Of a stretch of 38,267 nucleotides of DNA, positions 23,341 to 35,523 are shown piece after piece. A program made the translations under genes and the position numbers. Every line of letters begins with the position of its first letter. Within the stretch, counting starts at the first letter, position 1. This DNA is from Chromobacterium aquaticum (lineage in GTDB: Bacteria > Pseudomonadota > Gammaproteobacteria > Burkholderiales > Chromobacteriaceae), in NCBI RefSeq assembly GCF_021129195.1, contig NZ_JAJOHW010000077.1, positions 1 through 38,267 of the forward strand. Direction: 5' to 3'. The notes under the pieces were generated by a model. It searched no databases. It was given only the letters and a program-made list of their open reading frames with translations, and was not told the DNA's origin.

Positions 23341-26300
23341 TCAGCTACCCAGCACCTCCACCCCGGACGCCAGCGCCAGTTGCCGCTGCTCGCCGGCGGC
23401 GGCGATGGCGGCGAGCAAGGCCGGCAGTTCCGCCGCCGGCACCGGGCGGCCGAAATGATAGCCCTGCAGCACCGCGCAGCCCTTGCTGGTGAGGAACTGC
23501 GCCTGACGCTCGTGCTCCACCCCCTCGGCCACCACCTGGAATTGCAGCTTGCGCGCCAGCGCCAGGATGGCCTCGGCGATGGCGGCGTTGTCGCCATCGT
23601 CCGGCAGGCCCTCGACGAAGGATTGATCGATCTTCAAGGTATCCAGCGGAAAACGCTTCAGGTGGGATAGCGAGGAATAACCGGTGCCGAAGTCGTCGAT
23701 GGACAGGCCCACGCCCAATGCCTTCAACTCGCCCAGTTGGCGCACCGCCTCGACGGGATTCTGCATGATCATGCTTTCGGTGATCTCCAGCTCCAGCCGC
23801 GCCGCGGACAGCCCCGCCGCGCGCAGCGCCTCCGCCACCTTGAACGGCAGCAACTGCTGCTCGAACTGGCGCGCCGACAGATTCACCGCCAGCCGCGGCA
23901 CCGCCACGCCCTGACGGTCCCAGACCGCCAGTTGGCGGCAAGCCTCTTGCAGCACCCAGTCGCCGATGGGCTTGATCAGGCCGGTTTCCTCCGCCAACGG
24001 AATGAAACGGGCCGGCGGCACCAGGCCCAGCTGCGGATGACGCCAGCGGATCAGCGCCTCCGCCCCCAACACCCGGCGGCTGAGCGCTTCCACCTGCGGC
24101 TGGTAATGCAGCTCCAGTTCGCCGCGCTCCAGCGCCAGGCGCAGGCCATTTTCCAGCAGCAGACGCTCGAAGGTCTGGGTGTTCATTTCCGCGGCGAAGA
24201 ACTGATAAGTGTTCTTGCCCGCTTCCTTGGCGCGGTACATCGCCACGTCCGCGTTCTTGAGCAGGGTCTGGGCATCGGTGCCGTCGTTGGGAAAGACGCT
24301 GATGCCTATGCTGCCGGTGACGTAGACTTCGTGGTTCTCCAGCCGCAGCGGCTGGCCCAGCGCCGCCAGCGTGTCCTCGGCGGCGGCCACCAGCGCGGCG
24401 GCGTCCTTGAAGCCGGTCATCAGCAGGGTGAATTCGTCGCCGCCCAAACGCGCCAGCAGGCCGCGCGCGCCGACGGCGCGCTGCAGGCGCAGCGCGGTCT
24501 CGCGCAGCAGCTCGTCGCCGGCCTGGTGGCCGAAGGAGTCGTTGATCAGCTTGAAGCGGTCCAGATCGATGAACATCAGCGCCAGCGAGCCGTTGACGCA
24601 GTCCAGGCTGATGATGGCCTCGTCCAGCCGCGCGGTCAGGCTGCTGCGGTTGGGCAGCTGCGTCAGCGGGTCGTGATTGGCCAGGAACTGCAAGCGCTCC
24701 TCGGCTTGCTTGCGCAGGGTGATGTCGGAAAACACCGCCACATAATTGCTGAGCTCGCCGCCGACGTCGCGCACCGCCGAGATCGACAGTTCGGCCGGAT
24801 ACCATTCGCCGTTCTTGCGCCGGTCCAGCATCTCGCCCTGCCAGTGGCCGCCGTCGGCCAATGCTTCCAGCATCGCCTGCCGGCCCAGTTGTTTCTGATC
24901 GCCGAAAATCCGCGACACCTTGCCCAGCGCCTCGGCCTCGGCATAACCGGTGATGCGGCTGAAAGCATGATTGACCGCGATGATGCGCGCCTCGGCGTCC
25001 ATCAGCAGAATGCCTTCCGCCGAGTTCTCGAACACCTTGGCCGCCAGCCGCAGATTGGCGTCCGCCGCCAGGCGCTCGGAAATATCCATCACCACGCCGA
25101 TGATGGCCTTCTTGCCCTCGTAGTCGAACAAGCGGCTGTGGATTTCCACATCCACCACCACGCCGTCCTTGCGCACCGCGCGGGTGCCGTACTGCAGCAC
25201 CGCGATGTTCTCGCGATAGCGTTTGACGATCTGCTGACGGATGCGCACCGCCTCGCCCGGCACCAGCAACTGCTCCAGGCCCATGCCTTCCAGCTCCTTG
25301 GGCGGGTAGCCGACAATGGCGGCCAGCTTGGGATTGGCGTACACCAGCCTGTCGTCCTGCAGGATGTAGATGCCCACCAGCGACTGCTCCACCAAGGCGC
25401 GATAGCGCTCTTCCGCCTCGCGCTTGGCCTTCTGCTCCTGGCGGGTCTGGGTGATGTCGGTATCCACGCTGCCGACACCGGCCGGGCGGCCATCGGCGTC
25501 GAACAAGGGAAACTTGGTGACCAGCAGATGGCTGAGCACGCCGTTGAACAGAAAGCTCTCCTCGAACTGGCGCGGCTCCAGGCAGGACAGCACCACCGCG
25601 TCCTGCTCGCGGATCTGGGCGGCGTCAATGCCGTCGAACAGTTCCTCCACCGTCAGCCCCTGCATGCCCTGCGGCGCGCGCCCCACCCGCCGCGCATAGG
25701 CGGCGTTGGCCAGCAGGAAACGGCCGTCCAGCCCTTTCAGCGACATCATATTGGGACTGTTGTTGACCAGGGACTCCACCCGCGCGCGGAACTCGCGCAG
25801 CGCGTTCTCGTTCTGGCGGTGACCGTCGGCCAGCACCGACACCAACAGGGTGGCGCAGCTCAGGGCCAGGGTCAGCGCCACCTCGCTGGCACCGTTGAGC
25901 ACGCTGGCGTGCATGGTCCATTGCGGCGCCAGCACATACAGCGACAACAACGCCACCACCCAGGTGCCGACCAACGCCGCGCCGCGAAAGCCGACACGGA
26001 AGGCCGCCCACAGCATCAGCGGGAAGAACACCAGCTGGCAAGGCAGCGAATAAGCGACGCTGCTGCCCAGCAAGCTGAACCAGAGCACACAGGCCAAGGC
26101 CATGATCAGGCCGGTTTCCAGCGCCTGCCGCCGCGTGGGCGCGGCACCGGCCGCGTACAAGGCCGGCGGCACGCACAAGGACAGCGCCAGACCGGACACG
26201 CCCCAGGCCTGGGCCGCCCACGACCACAAGCCCTCCATGCCGAACCAGCGCCAGCCATCGCCGGCGGCCAGGCCGGCCAGCAGCACCGAGGGATAGCAGG

Positions 26301-26643
26301 CCAGGCGCAGCAATACCCGCAGCAGGTCCGCCGGCTGGCGCACCGCCAGCCCCTTCTCGCCGCGCAGACCGGCCGCGTACAGGCCGGGCGCCAACGCGTA
26401 CAGGCTGATCAACAACAAAGCCGCCCATTGCGGTGACGACCACAATGTCAGCAAGGCAGCGGCCGGCAAGGGCCACCACCAGGCTTGACGCCAGCCGCGG
26501 CTCAAAAAGCGGTAGCTCCACACGCCGTGAGCCAGAAAAGCCGCCAGCGAAAAACCCAATACCGGCTCGCGCGGCCAGAACGCCGTGCACGCCAGAAACC
26601 CCAGAAACACCGCCGCGTCCCGGCAGGCCGATCCGACTGTCAC
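23341..26643 (-). CDS. MASE1-PAS-PAS-PAS-GGDEF-EAL cyclic di-GMP protein
   Basis: This 1100-aa inner-membrane protein begins at a GTG (26643) behind a GGGGTGGA-type site. The N-terminal ~275 residues hold eight or so hydrophobic helices, a MASE1-like sensor. Three PAS domains follow (about 290-405, 415-525, 535-650). The GGDEF domain (about 660-825) has an intact RLGGDEF. The EAL domain (about 835-1085) has [24 protein letters not shown] and VAEGVEH, so both diguanylate cyclase and phosphodiesterase motifs are complete. Such hybrids often act mainly as one or the other. It is monocistronic and divergent from mfd. Confidence 0.92.
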   Translation of the reverse strand: MTVGSACRDAAVFLGFLACTAFWPREPVLGFSLAAFLAHGVWSYRFLSRGWRQAWWWPLPAAALLTLWSSPQWAALLLISLYALAPGLYAAGLRGEKGLAVRQPADLLRVLLRLACYPSVLLAGLAAGDGWRWFGMEGLWSWAAQAWGVSGLALSLCVPPALYAAGAAPTRRQALETGLIMALACVLWFSLLGSSVAYSLPCQLVFFPLMLWAAFRVGFRGAALVGTWVVALLSLYVLAPQWTMHASVLNGASEVALTLALSCATLLVSVLADGHRQNENALREFRARVESLVNNSPNMMSLKGLDGRFLLANAAYARRVGRAPQGMQGLTVEELFDGIDAAQIREQDAVVLSCLEPRQFEESFLFNGVLSHLLVTKFPLFDADGRPAGVGSVDTDITQTRQEQKAKREAEERYRALVEQSLVGIYILQDDRLVYANPKLAAIVGYPPKELEGMGLEQLLVPGEAVRIRQQIVKRYRENIAVLQYGTRAVRKDGVVVDVEIHSRLFDYEGKKAIIGVVMDISERLAADANLRLAAKVFENSAEGILLMDAEARIIAVNHAFSRITGYAEAEALGKVSRIFGDQKQLGRQAMLEALADGGHWQGEMLDRRKNGEWYPAELSISAVRDVGGELSNYVAVFSDITLRKQAEERLQFLANHDPLTQLPNRSSLTARLDEAIISLDCVNGSLALMFIDLDRFKLINDSFGHQAGDELLRETALRLQRAVGARGLLARLGGDEFTLLMTGFKDAAALVAAAEDTLAALGQPLRLENHEVYVTGSIGISVFPNDGTDAQTLLKNADVAMYRAKEAGKNTYQFFAAEMNTQTFERLLLENGLRLALERGELELHYQPQVEALSRRVLGAEALIRWRHPQLGLVPPARFIPLAEETGLIKPIGDWVLQEACRQLAVWDRQGVAVPRLAVNLSARQFEQQLLPFKVAEALRAAGLSAARLELEITESMIMQNPVEAVRQLGELKALGVGLSIDDFGTGYSSLSHLKRFPLDTLKIDQSFVEGLPDDGDNAAIAEAILALARKLQFQVVAEGVEHERQAQFLTSKGCAVLQGYHFGRPVPAAELPALLAAIAAAGEQRQLALASGVEVLGS

Positions 26644-26928
26644 TCCACCCCGCCCCCATCCGCGCGGGCATCCCGCCGCGCGCCGAAATTATTTTCGCAT
26701 CAAGGTATTATCAACATTCATGCCAAATGAAAAACAAAAGCACCCGGCTGACATACAATATATGCAATCGTCCGCGCAAACCAGACAATGGCGATGAAAA
26801 ATATTCACCCCGCAAGCTCTTTTCCGCCGACCGCCGCCCCGCGCGCAAGCCCAAGCAACGGACCATCACGGACGGCTGCTATAATCGCGACACCGCCAAG
26901 CCCGTAACCGCCAAAACAGTGAAGCTGC
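26644..26928. other. Divergent intergenic region between the GGDEF-EAL gene and mfd
   Basis: An AT-richer stretch at about 26690-26770 in a GC-rich surround carries the likely promoter for the minus-strand gene (TTGTTT, 18 bp, GATAAT). The mfd promoter is listed separately. No gene is supported. Confidence 0.5.
26877..26885 (+). promoter_or_regulatory. Extended -10 promoter of mfd
   Basis: TGCTATAAT: a perfect TATAAT (26880-26885) with an extended TG motif, 44 bp before the mfd ATG. No good -35 is seen, as usual for extended -10 promoters. Confidence 0.65.
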
Positions 26929-30333
<3,405 letters not shown>

Positions 30334-30746
30334 ACCCTGATATGGAGCCCGCCACCAGTCACGCCAAAGGCATAAACGGCTGACACGCCCAAGCCAGCGG
30401 CATTCAGCCCAGAGGAAAGAAGAAAGCGCTTACTTGAGCAAGATCAAGACAAACGAGGACAGCGTTTCTGAGGCAAAACGTCTTGATCCTTGTTTTTTAT
30501 GGAAAAATTACTGTCATTGGATTGAAACCGAAAACCCTGTGGATAACTTTGTTGATAAAACTGTGTAAATATGCTCTCAAGCCAGCATCCAGGCTGCTTC
30601 GACCTGCATGCCACCCTGGATAAGAAAACAATCAAGTTATTGATTTTATTGTGTTTTTAACAGATATCAAACGCTACGCAACGCGCACGGCAACTTGCTT
30701 TATCTGAAAATTTTTTCCGCCCTCCGCTGTGGATCACTTGACAACC
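30334..30746. other. AT-rich intergenic region between mfd and xseA with DnaA-box-like sites
   Basis: This 413-bp stretch is clearly AT-richer than its surroundings. It contains an imperfect inverted repeat, AAGATCAAGAC (30440-30450) with GTCTTGATCCTT (30480-30491). A perfect DnaA box, TGTGGATAA, lies at 30538-30546, followed by GTTGATAAA and TGTGTAAAT variants. A one-mismatch box TGTGGATCA overlaps the upstream part of xseA (30729 region), and AT-rich tracts lie at 30494-30510 and 30625-30665. No gene is supported; a short minus-strand frame here has no coding character. Confidence 0.55.
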
Positions 30747-32099
30747 ATGTTTTTTACCGCACCCCAGAACGACGTCATCAGCGTCTCCTCCCTCAACCGT
30801 ATGGCGCGCGACCTGCTGGAAAGCGGTCTGCCGCCGATGTGGATAGGCGGCGAGATTTCCAACCTCACGCTGGCCGCTTCCGGCCACGCCTATTTCTCGC
30901 TGAAAGACGGCGGCGCGCAGGTGCGCTGCGTGATGTTCCGCGGCAAGGTGGCGCAGCTGCCGTTCCGCCCGGCCGAAGGCATGCAAGTGGAACTCAAGGG
31001 CACCGTCACCCTGTACGAGGCGCGCGGCGACTTCCAGATCAACGTCGACCAGATGCGCTCCGCCGGCCTGGGCCGGCTGTACGAGGCCTTTGAAAAGCTC
31101 AAGGCCAAGCTGCAGGCGGAAGGCCTGTTCAACCCGGCGCGCAAACGCCCGCTGCCGGCCCACCCGGCCGCCATCGGCATCGTCACCTCGCCCGCAGCCG
31201 CCGCGCTGCGCGACGTGGTCAGCACGCTGCGCCGCCGCATGCCCGCCATCCCACTGATTCTCTACCCAGCCCAGGTCCAGGGCGAAGGCTCCGCCCAGCA
31301 AGTGGCCGACGCCATCCGCCGCGCCGGCGAACGGCGCGAAGTGGACGTGCTCATCGTCTGCCGCGGCGGCGGCAGCATAGAAGACCTGTGGTCGTTCAAC
31401 GAGGAAATCGTCGCCCGCGCGGTGGCCGCCAGCCCCATCCCCACCGTCAGCGGCGTCGGCCATGAAACCGACTTCACCATCTGCGACTTCGTCGCCGACA
31501 AGCGCGCGCCCACGCCCACCGCCGCCGCGGAGCTGGTCTCGCCCAGCCGCGAGCACCTGAACGCCCAGCTCGAAACCGCCAAGCGCGGCCTGGAGCGCGC
31601 GCTCGGCCGTCTGCTCACCGACAAATCCCAGCAACTGGACTACCTGGCGCGCCGGCTGGCCCACCCCGGAGAAAAACTGCAGCGTCAGCGCGAGGCGCTG
31701 CAGCGCCAGCAAGAGCGGCTGCAACGCCGGCTGGGCGGATTGTTCGAACAACGGCGCTGGGCGCTGCAACTGGCGGACAGCAAGCTGCAACGCCACCGAC
31801 CGGATCTGGCGCACACCGCCCAGACGCTGGAGCGGCTGCAAGGCCGGCTGCAACGCGCGCGCCAGGACTTGCTCAGCCGCCAGGCCCAGAAGCTGGACAC
31901 CCTGGCCGCCACCCTGCTGGCGCTCAATCCGGAAGCGGTGCTGGCCCGCGGCTACGCCATCGTGCAGAAACAGGACGGCACCGCGGTCAAATCCCCGGCC
32001 GAGCTGCGCAACCACGAGCGGGTTTCCCTGCGGCTGGCGGAAGGCAGCACCGAGGCCGTGATCGAGCATCCGCAAGGCGCGCAACCCAGCTTGTTCTGA
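30747..32099 (+). CDS. xseA: Exodeoxyribonuclease VII large subunit
   Basis: XseA is the catalytic large subunit of the single-strand-specific exonuclease VII, which works with XseB (not in this window). I choose the ATG at 30747 (MFFTAPQNDVISVSSLN; 450 aa). A GTG at 30729 would add six residues, and neither has a strong ribosome site. An N-terminal OB-fold (about 10-105, WIGGEISNLTLAASGHAYFSL) precedes the catalytic domain with GIVTSPAAAALRDV, CRGGGSIEDLWSFNEE and SGVGHETDFTICDFVAD. A long Gln/Arg-rich coiled coil (about 270-400) follows, then a C-terminal strand region with ARGYAIV. Confidence 0.94.
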   Translation: MFFTAPQNDVISVSSLNRMARDLLESGLPPMWIGGEISNLTLAASGHAYFSLKDGGAQVRCVMFRGKVAQLPFRPAEGMQVELKGTVTLYEARGDFQINVDQMRSAGLGRLYEAFEKLKAKLQAEGLFNPARKRPLPAHPAAIGIVTSPAAAALRDVVSTLRRRMPAIPLILYPAQVQGEGSAQQVADAIRRAGERREVDVLIVCRGGGSIEDLWSFNEEIVARAVAASPIPTVSGVGHETDFTICDFVADKRAPTPTAAAELVSPSREHLNAQLETAKRGLERALGRLLTDKSQQLDYLARRLAHPGEKLQRQREALQRQQERLQRRLGGLFEQRRWALQLADSKLQRHRPDLAHTAQTLERLQGRLQRARQDLLSRQAQKLDTLAATLLALNPEAVLARGYAIVQKQDGTAVKSPAELRNHERVSLRLAEGSTEAVIEHPQGAQPSLF

Positions 32100-32102
32100 C
32101 GC

Positions 32103-32132
32103 CGCCGGCGCCCGCGCAAGCGGGCGCCGGCG
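32103..32132 (+). terminator. Strong GC hairpin after xseA
   Basis: CGCCGGCGCCCGC (32103-32115) pairs perfectly over 13 bp with its complement (32120-32132) around a GCAA tetraloop. There is no T-run, so it may act as an RNA-stabilising 3' end rather than a classic terminator. Confidence 0.6.
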
Positions 32133-32438
32133 AAAAGCCGCACACCCCCATTGCCGCTTACGATCAGAAATATCCAAGAGGACGCTCAGCCAGCGCCAGC
32201 ATGACATCCTCCCACTGCCCGGTGTGCCCATAGCAGACCATTGCCATGCCGGGCCGGCAACGCCGGCGCCGGGCTTAAAACTTCAAGCGCCATCCTCTCC
32301 CCCCAATCAATGCTGCGCCGGGCATGACCAAAGTCTCGCAGGCTCAAGCAATTTATGCGCTTGGGTTCAAGCTATGCTAGCATCCGGCCCCTAGCGCGGC
32401 CCGCGTCCGCCCCCTCCAGTCTCCGCTAGGGAAGCCTC
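32133..32438. other. Intergenic region without a supported gene
   Basis: It contains GC-rich short inverted repeats (around 32240-32275) and an AT-richer stretch (32345-32385) that probably carries the promoter of the next gene. No coding frame is convincing. Confidence 0.4.
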
Positions 32439-33206
32439 ATGTCGCCAGTACACAAGTGGGAAATCACCGTCGCCGCCGGCGGCTACTACCCCGATCTCGC
32501 CCACAACTTCTTCGGCAACGACATCGACCTGGGCTATGAAAACGACCACATCGGCATGCAGTTCTACGCCTATTCCCGCCATATCGACGAACTGGACGAT
32601 CCCGAGCACGTTTCCCAACGTCTCTACAGCCTGCAACTGCTGCTCAACGGCGCCTTGCGCGCCGCCACCGGCAATATAAACAGTATGCCGATCCAGTTTC
32701 TGGGCTTCAGCGCCCACGAGGACGGCGGCTTTCACTCCATCAGCGCCCAACAGATAGAAGAACACCCGTTCAGCCGCAACCCGAGGATAGACCAGATCCA
32801 CACCCGCTACGAAAACCCGCGCCAGCGCTACCCGTCCCACCTGCTCTACCTGTGCAAGCGCGATCCCGATCTGCGCGACCTGCTCTTCCTGCTGGGCCTG
32901 ATTTCCACCTGCACCACGCTGGAAAAAGTGCTGACCTGGAGCACCTTGTACAAGATACTGGACAGCGTCAAACACCATGCCAAGGCCATGGGCGCCGCCA
33001 TCGACGCCTTCGCCGACCCGGAGCAGCTCAGCCTGTTCACCGCCGCCTGCAACAACACCAGCATTCTCGGCATCTATGCGCGCCACGGCGCGTCGGAAAA
33101 CCCGCCGCCCAAGCGCGTGATGACCGACATCGCCGAAGCCAGCGCGCTGATCGCCGGCATGACCGCGCGCTTTTGCCGCAGCTATATCGCGGCGAAACAC
33201 CCTTGA
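32439..33206 (+). CDS. Protein of unknown function (255 aa), possible helical HEPN-like C-terminus
   Basis: This 255-aa soluble protein starts at the ATG at 32439 with AGGGA upstream. I do not recognise it firmly. The N-terminal half is mixed and polar (YYPDLAHNFFGNDIDLGYEND). The C-terminal half (about 140-250) is helical, and its layout, LEKVLTWSTLYKILDSVK, then FTAACNNTSILGIYARHG, then NPPPKRVMTDIAEASALI, resembles a widespread group of uncharacterised proteins with a helical, HEPN-like C-terminal domain. The classical Rx4-6H RNase motif is not clearly present. It stands alone in an accessory-looking stretch and ends 98 bp before a convergent gene. Confidence 0.75.
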   Translation: MSPVHKWEITVAAGGYYPDLAHNFFGNDIDLGYENDHIGMQFYAYSRHIDELDDPEHVSQRLYSLQLLLNGALRAATGNINSMPIQFLGFSAHEDGGFHSISAQQIEEHPFSRNPRIDQIHTRYENPRQRYPSHLLYLCKRDPDLRDLLFLLGLISTCTTLEKVLTWSTLYKILDSVKHHAKAMGAAIDAFADPEQLSLFTAACNNTSILGIYARHGASENPPPKRVMTDIAEASALIAGMTARFCRSYIAAKHP

Positions 33207-33304
33207 ACCGGTTCACCATCGTTCAGCAGTGCCTTGCAGCGTTGCGCGGAACACCTCGGCTCCGACACGCCCAAGGGCCAGATATTGGCTAGCCAGACAC
33301 TTCG

Positions 33305-33817
33305 CTAGAGAGCCTTGTCCATCTCCCGGCAGTCCATTTCCACGCCATCGGCCAGCGGCTGCCGCGCCGCCACTCCCAGCCTATACCCCATGGCCTGGTA
33401 AAAACCCAATGCGTTCAGCGATGCCTTGAGCGTGACGCGAGCACAGCCGGCCTGCCGCATCGCCTCTTCCGCCGCGCCCAACAGGCGCTGGCCCAAACCC
33501 AGGCCGGTGCAGGCCGGGTCCACGTACAGCGCCTGCATCAGGCCCTGTTCCGGCGCGCAGATGGCGAAACCGCCTAAGCGGCCCTCGGCCGCAGCCAGCA
33601 GCACCCGCCGTTCCGGAGCGGCAATCGTCTGCCGCATCCACGCGGCGCGCGCGGGACTGGGTGGCGGCGACCAGGCTGCGCGCACTGGCGATGGGTAGAA
33701 TGATGGCGCTATCGCCTGCACCGCGCGGAAATGCAGCTGGATCAAACCTTCGGCATCCTGCGCCAGCGCGGAACGGATTTGAAACAGTGACGGAGATTCG
33801 GAGAGAAGCAAGGACAT
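33305..33817 (-). CDS. GNAT-family N-acetyltransferase
   Basis: This is a 170-aa acetyltransferase from the ATG at 33817 (MSLLLSESPSLFQIRSA). A longer frame to 33922 adds an Arg/Trp-rich leader with no family likeness. Motif A is ALYVDPACTGLGLGQRLLGAAEE, shown here in pieces as VDPACTGLGLG. Motif B is LNALGFYQAMGYR. The substrate is unknown. It is transcribed alone, with MITE copies 5 and 6 between it and the next minus-strand gene. Confidence 0.85.
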   Translation of the reverse strand: MSLLLSESPSLFQIRSALAQDAEGLIQLHFRAVQAIAPSFYPSPVRAAWSPPPSPARAAWMRQTIAAPERRVLLAAAEGRLGGFAICAPEQGLMQALYVDPACTGLGLGQRLLGAAEEAMRQAGCARVTLKASLNALGFYQAMGYRLGVAARQPLADGVEMDCREMDKAL

Positions 33818-33983
33818 GGCGATGCCGGCAGTGAATGAGCGATGAAGCCACCCTAAGCCAAGCCGCCACATCCGGCAACGCCATTCGCATTGTTCCGCCC
33901 TTGCCGCCGGATGCTTGGACATGCACTAAGCACACAATGCTTTCGAACAACTGCTGACGGCACCGGGTCAGCCTGAACCCTAA

Positions 33984-34123
33984 GAACCTGTTTACGATCT
34001 GCTGCGCGTCGGCGATACGGCGTTGAAACCGAGCTCAAAATGCTCATGTACCACCTGTACATTCCGCTTTTTCACTCGTTTTCGCCTTGTCTCGCCTTAG
34101 CTCGCGAGATCGTAAACACGTTC
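33984..34123 (+). mobile_element. MITE copy 5 (TAA duplication)
   Basis: This 140-bp element runs from GAACCTGTTTACGATCT to AGATCGTAAACACGTTC, with TAA at 33981-33983 and 34124-34126. It is almost identical to copy 7, including the same altered right end (CACGTTC), so the two derive from one another or a close common source. The central palindrome is TGTAC-cacct-GTACA. Copy 6 abuts it, sharing the TAA. Confidence 0.85.
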
Positions 34124-34126
34124 TAA

Positions 34127-34265
34127 GAGCCTGTTCAAGGTCTCGCGGGCAAGAACGAGACAAGGCCTTGCGGCTGAAAAGCGGAATGTACACGTGGCAC
34201 ATCAGCATTTCGAAAATGTTTTCACCGCCTGCCTCAACCGGGTTTTGCATTGATGCGCGAAGCGC
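34127..34265 (-). mobile_element. MITE copy 6 (right half degenerate), abutting copy 5
   Basis: It starts GAGCCTGTTCAAGGTCTCG directly after the shared TAA and keeps the core GGAATGTAC-acgtg-GCACA and GAAAATGTTTTCA in the copy-1 orientation. The terminal repeat expected near 34250-34265 is no longer recognisable. The right boundary is set by length (139 bp) and by the following TCA, which is the stop of the next minus-strand gene. Confidence 0.6.
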
Positions 34266-34607
34266 TCACTTGGCTTGCAACAGGTCCGCCAAGTGCACGT
34301 CCACTCTGCCGGCCACGCCCACCGCGTTGACGTGATCGAAATAATCGTACCAGCCGCTGGCGCGGATGCCGGCCAGCATCGCCTCACAGGCCTCTTGGTC
34401 AGGCAGGCTCCAAACGCCCAGGAAGCGATAGGGCGCCGCCTGATCGGCGTCGGCGGCGATCTGGCTCAAGGTCAGCAGTTGAATGCCCAGGCCGGGCAGC
34501 GCCTCGATATTGCTTTTGACCTGATCCAGGAAGTCGGTGCGGTGCAAAAAACTCAGGGCCAGCCAGGCCGGCTTTGGGTTGTACAGTTCCACCAGGTAGT
34601 GCGCCAT
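34266..34607 (-). CDS. Small uncharacterised protein, possibly a dimeric alpha/beta-barrel fold
   Basis: This 113-aa protein starts at the ATG at 34607 (MAHYLVELYNPKPAWL), with GGAG eight bases upstream. The pattern of a short strand, a helix (FLDQVKSNIEAL), a strand, then a strand-helix (YRFLGVWSLPDQEACEAMLAGI) resembles small NIPSNAP/EthD-like ferredoxin-fold proteins, but I cannot name the family. It has no signal peptide. The gene is boxed in by MITE copy 6 at its stop and copy 7 31 bp upstream of its start. Confidence 0.72.
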   Translation of the reverse strand: MAHYLVELYNPKPAWLALSFLHRTDFLDQVKSNIEALPGLGIQLLTLSQIAADADQAAPYRFLGVWSLPDQEACEAMLAGIRASGWYDYFDHVNAVGVAGRVDVHLADLLQAK

Positions 34608-34638
34608 TAGAGAATCTCCGTGAGTGTGAACGGCCTAA

Positions 34639-34778
34639 GAACCTGTTTACGATCTGCTGCGCGTCGGCGATACGGCGTTGAAAACAAGCTCAAAATGCTC
34701 ATGTACCACCTGTACATTCCGCTTTCTCCGCTGTTTTCGCCTTGCCTCGCCTTAGCTCGCGAGATCGTAAACACGTTC
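34639..34778 (+). mobile_element. MITE copy 7 (TAA duplication)
   Basis: This 140-bp element runs from GAACCTGTTTACGATCT to AGATCGTAAACACGTTC, with TAA at 34636-34638 and 34779-34781. It is a direct repeat of copy 5, 655 bp away, differing at only a few positions. Being just upstream of the small alpha/beta gene, it probably lies in or next to that gene's promoter. Confidence 0.87.
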
Positions 34779-34833
34779 TAAGCCGCGGCCCACTGATTAA
34801 GCCGCGCGCCGCTGCGCCTGTCATTGCATCTTA

Positions 34834-34862
34834 TTGCCAGCTGAAAAACTTTGATGTTATAA
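34834..34862 (+). promoter_or_regulatory. Candidate promoter for the exported Cys-containing protein
   Basis: TTGCCA (34834-34839), 17-bp spacer, TTATAA (34857-34862). The leader to the ATG at 35027 would be about 155 nt and contains no other feature that I can support. Confidence 0.5.
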
Positions 34863-35026
34863 AAAGCATTCGCCCGCTTCTATTCACCTTCGGCGGGCGG
34901 ACTCCAGCCATCGCGGCGACAGCCGCGTCAGCCACTCCTCCAACAAGAGCATTCCGCGCGCGAACCCGCTGCCTGGCAGCAGCCCGGGTCGCCGTCGGCA
35001 TTGCCATCGCGGGACAAAGATTCATC

Positions 35027-35470
35027 ATGCAGTGTAAACAAGCCCTATTGCTGTCGCTGGCAGCCCTGAGCGCAAGCCTGGCGGCGGCGCCCCTGCCTTC
35101 TTACGACTTCGCCGTCAAAGATCCGTGGGAAACGCGCTCCAAGCCGTCGATGAAGGCGAAGGACAAAACCGATAAAGCGCTCAAGTACAAGGGCGCGGTG
35201 CAATTGAAGAACCTGGACGCCGGGCCCGACTTTTCGGTCAAGGCCGAGATACGCTCCCCCAGCCTGCTGGAACGGACGCAAAAAGAGCGGATGCAGCACT
35301 GCATCGGTGCGAACCCGCCGCCGGGCTGCCCCGGCTTCAACCCGCTGCCGCGCTGCTTCGGCCAGAGCGACTGCGGGCAGCACGCGCCGCCGCCGGCCCA
35401 TCCGCTCAGCGGCCCCACGCGGCAGCAAGCCGGCGATTACTCGCTGAGCGGCAGCTGGCTGCCGCGCTAA
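35027..35470 (+). CDS. Exported protein of unknown function with a Cys/Pro-rich segment
   Basis: This 147-aa protein starts at the ATG at 35027 (MQCKQALLLSLAALSASLAAAP). A signal peptide (about 1-20) is followed by a Lys/Asp-rich charged region (25-75) and a Pro/Gly/Cys segment (about 88-125) with four cysteines in CIGANPPPGC...CFGQSDC. The cysteines could form disulphides in the periplasm. I recognise no family. A longer frame from 34742 runs back into a MITE and is rejected. Its stop is near the terminator of the convergent permease gene. Confidence 0.68.
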   Translation: MQCKQALLLSLAALSASLAAAPLPSYDFAVKDPWETRSKPSMKAKDKTDKALKYKGAVQLKNLDAGPDFSVKAEIRSPSLLERTQKERMQHCIGANPPPGCPGFNPLPRCFGQSDCGQHAPPPAHPLSGPTRQQAGDYSLSGSWLPR

Positions 35471-35475
35471 GACGC

Positions 35476-35503
35476 AAAAAAGCCCGCTCCAAGAGAGCGG
35501 GCT
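35476..35503 (-). terminator. Intrinsic terminator of the amino-acid permease gene
   Basis: On the minus strand AGCCCGCTC and GAGCGGGCT form a 9-bp stem around a 5-nt loop and run into TTTTTT. On the plus strand there is no T-run, so termination of the exported-protein gene is less certain. Confidence 0.85.
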
Positions 35504-35523
35504 GACAAGACGGCGGCGCGCGC

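Noticed and set aside
23737-26436. A very long open frame (about 900 codons) on the plus strand opposite the GGDEF-EAL gene
   Set aside because: It is antisense to a clearly real gene; high third-position GC keeps the opposite frame open. The translation is rich in His/Gln/Arg/Ala with no domain likeness.
30444-30635. A 63-codon minus-strand frame in the mfd-xseA gap
   Set aside because: No ribosome site or domain; the region is better explained as AT-rich regulatory DNA with DnaA boxes.
30440-30746. The main chromosomal replication origin
   Set aside because: DnaA boxes and AT-rich tracts are present, but none of the usual origin neighbours (dnaA, dnaN, rpmH, gidA, parAB) is in the window, and only one box is perfect.
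30657-32231. A 524-codon minus-strand frame opposite xseA
   Set aside because: Mirror frame; no recognisable domains, and xseA motifs on the other strand are unambiguous.
32190-32280. Possible end of an IS200/IS605-type element (CATCCTCCCACTGCC-like sequence)
   Set aside because: Only a short resemblance, with no transposase remnant or matching second end.
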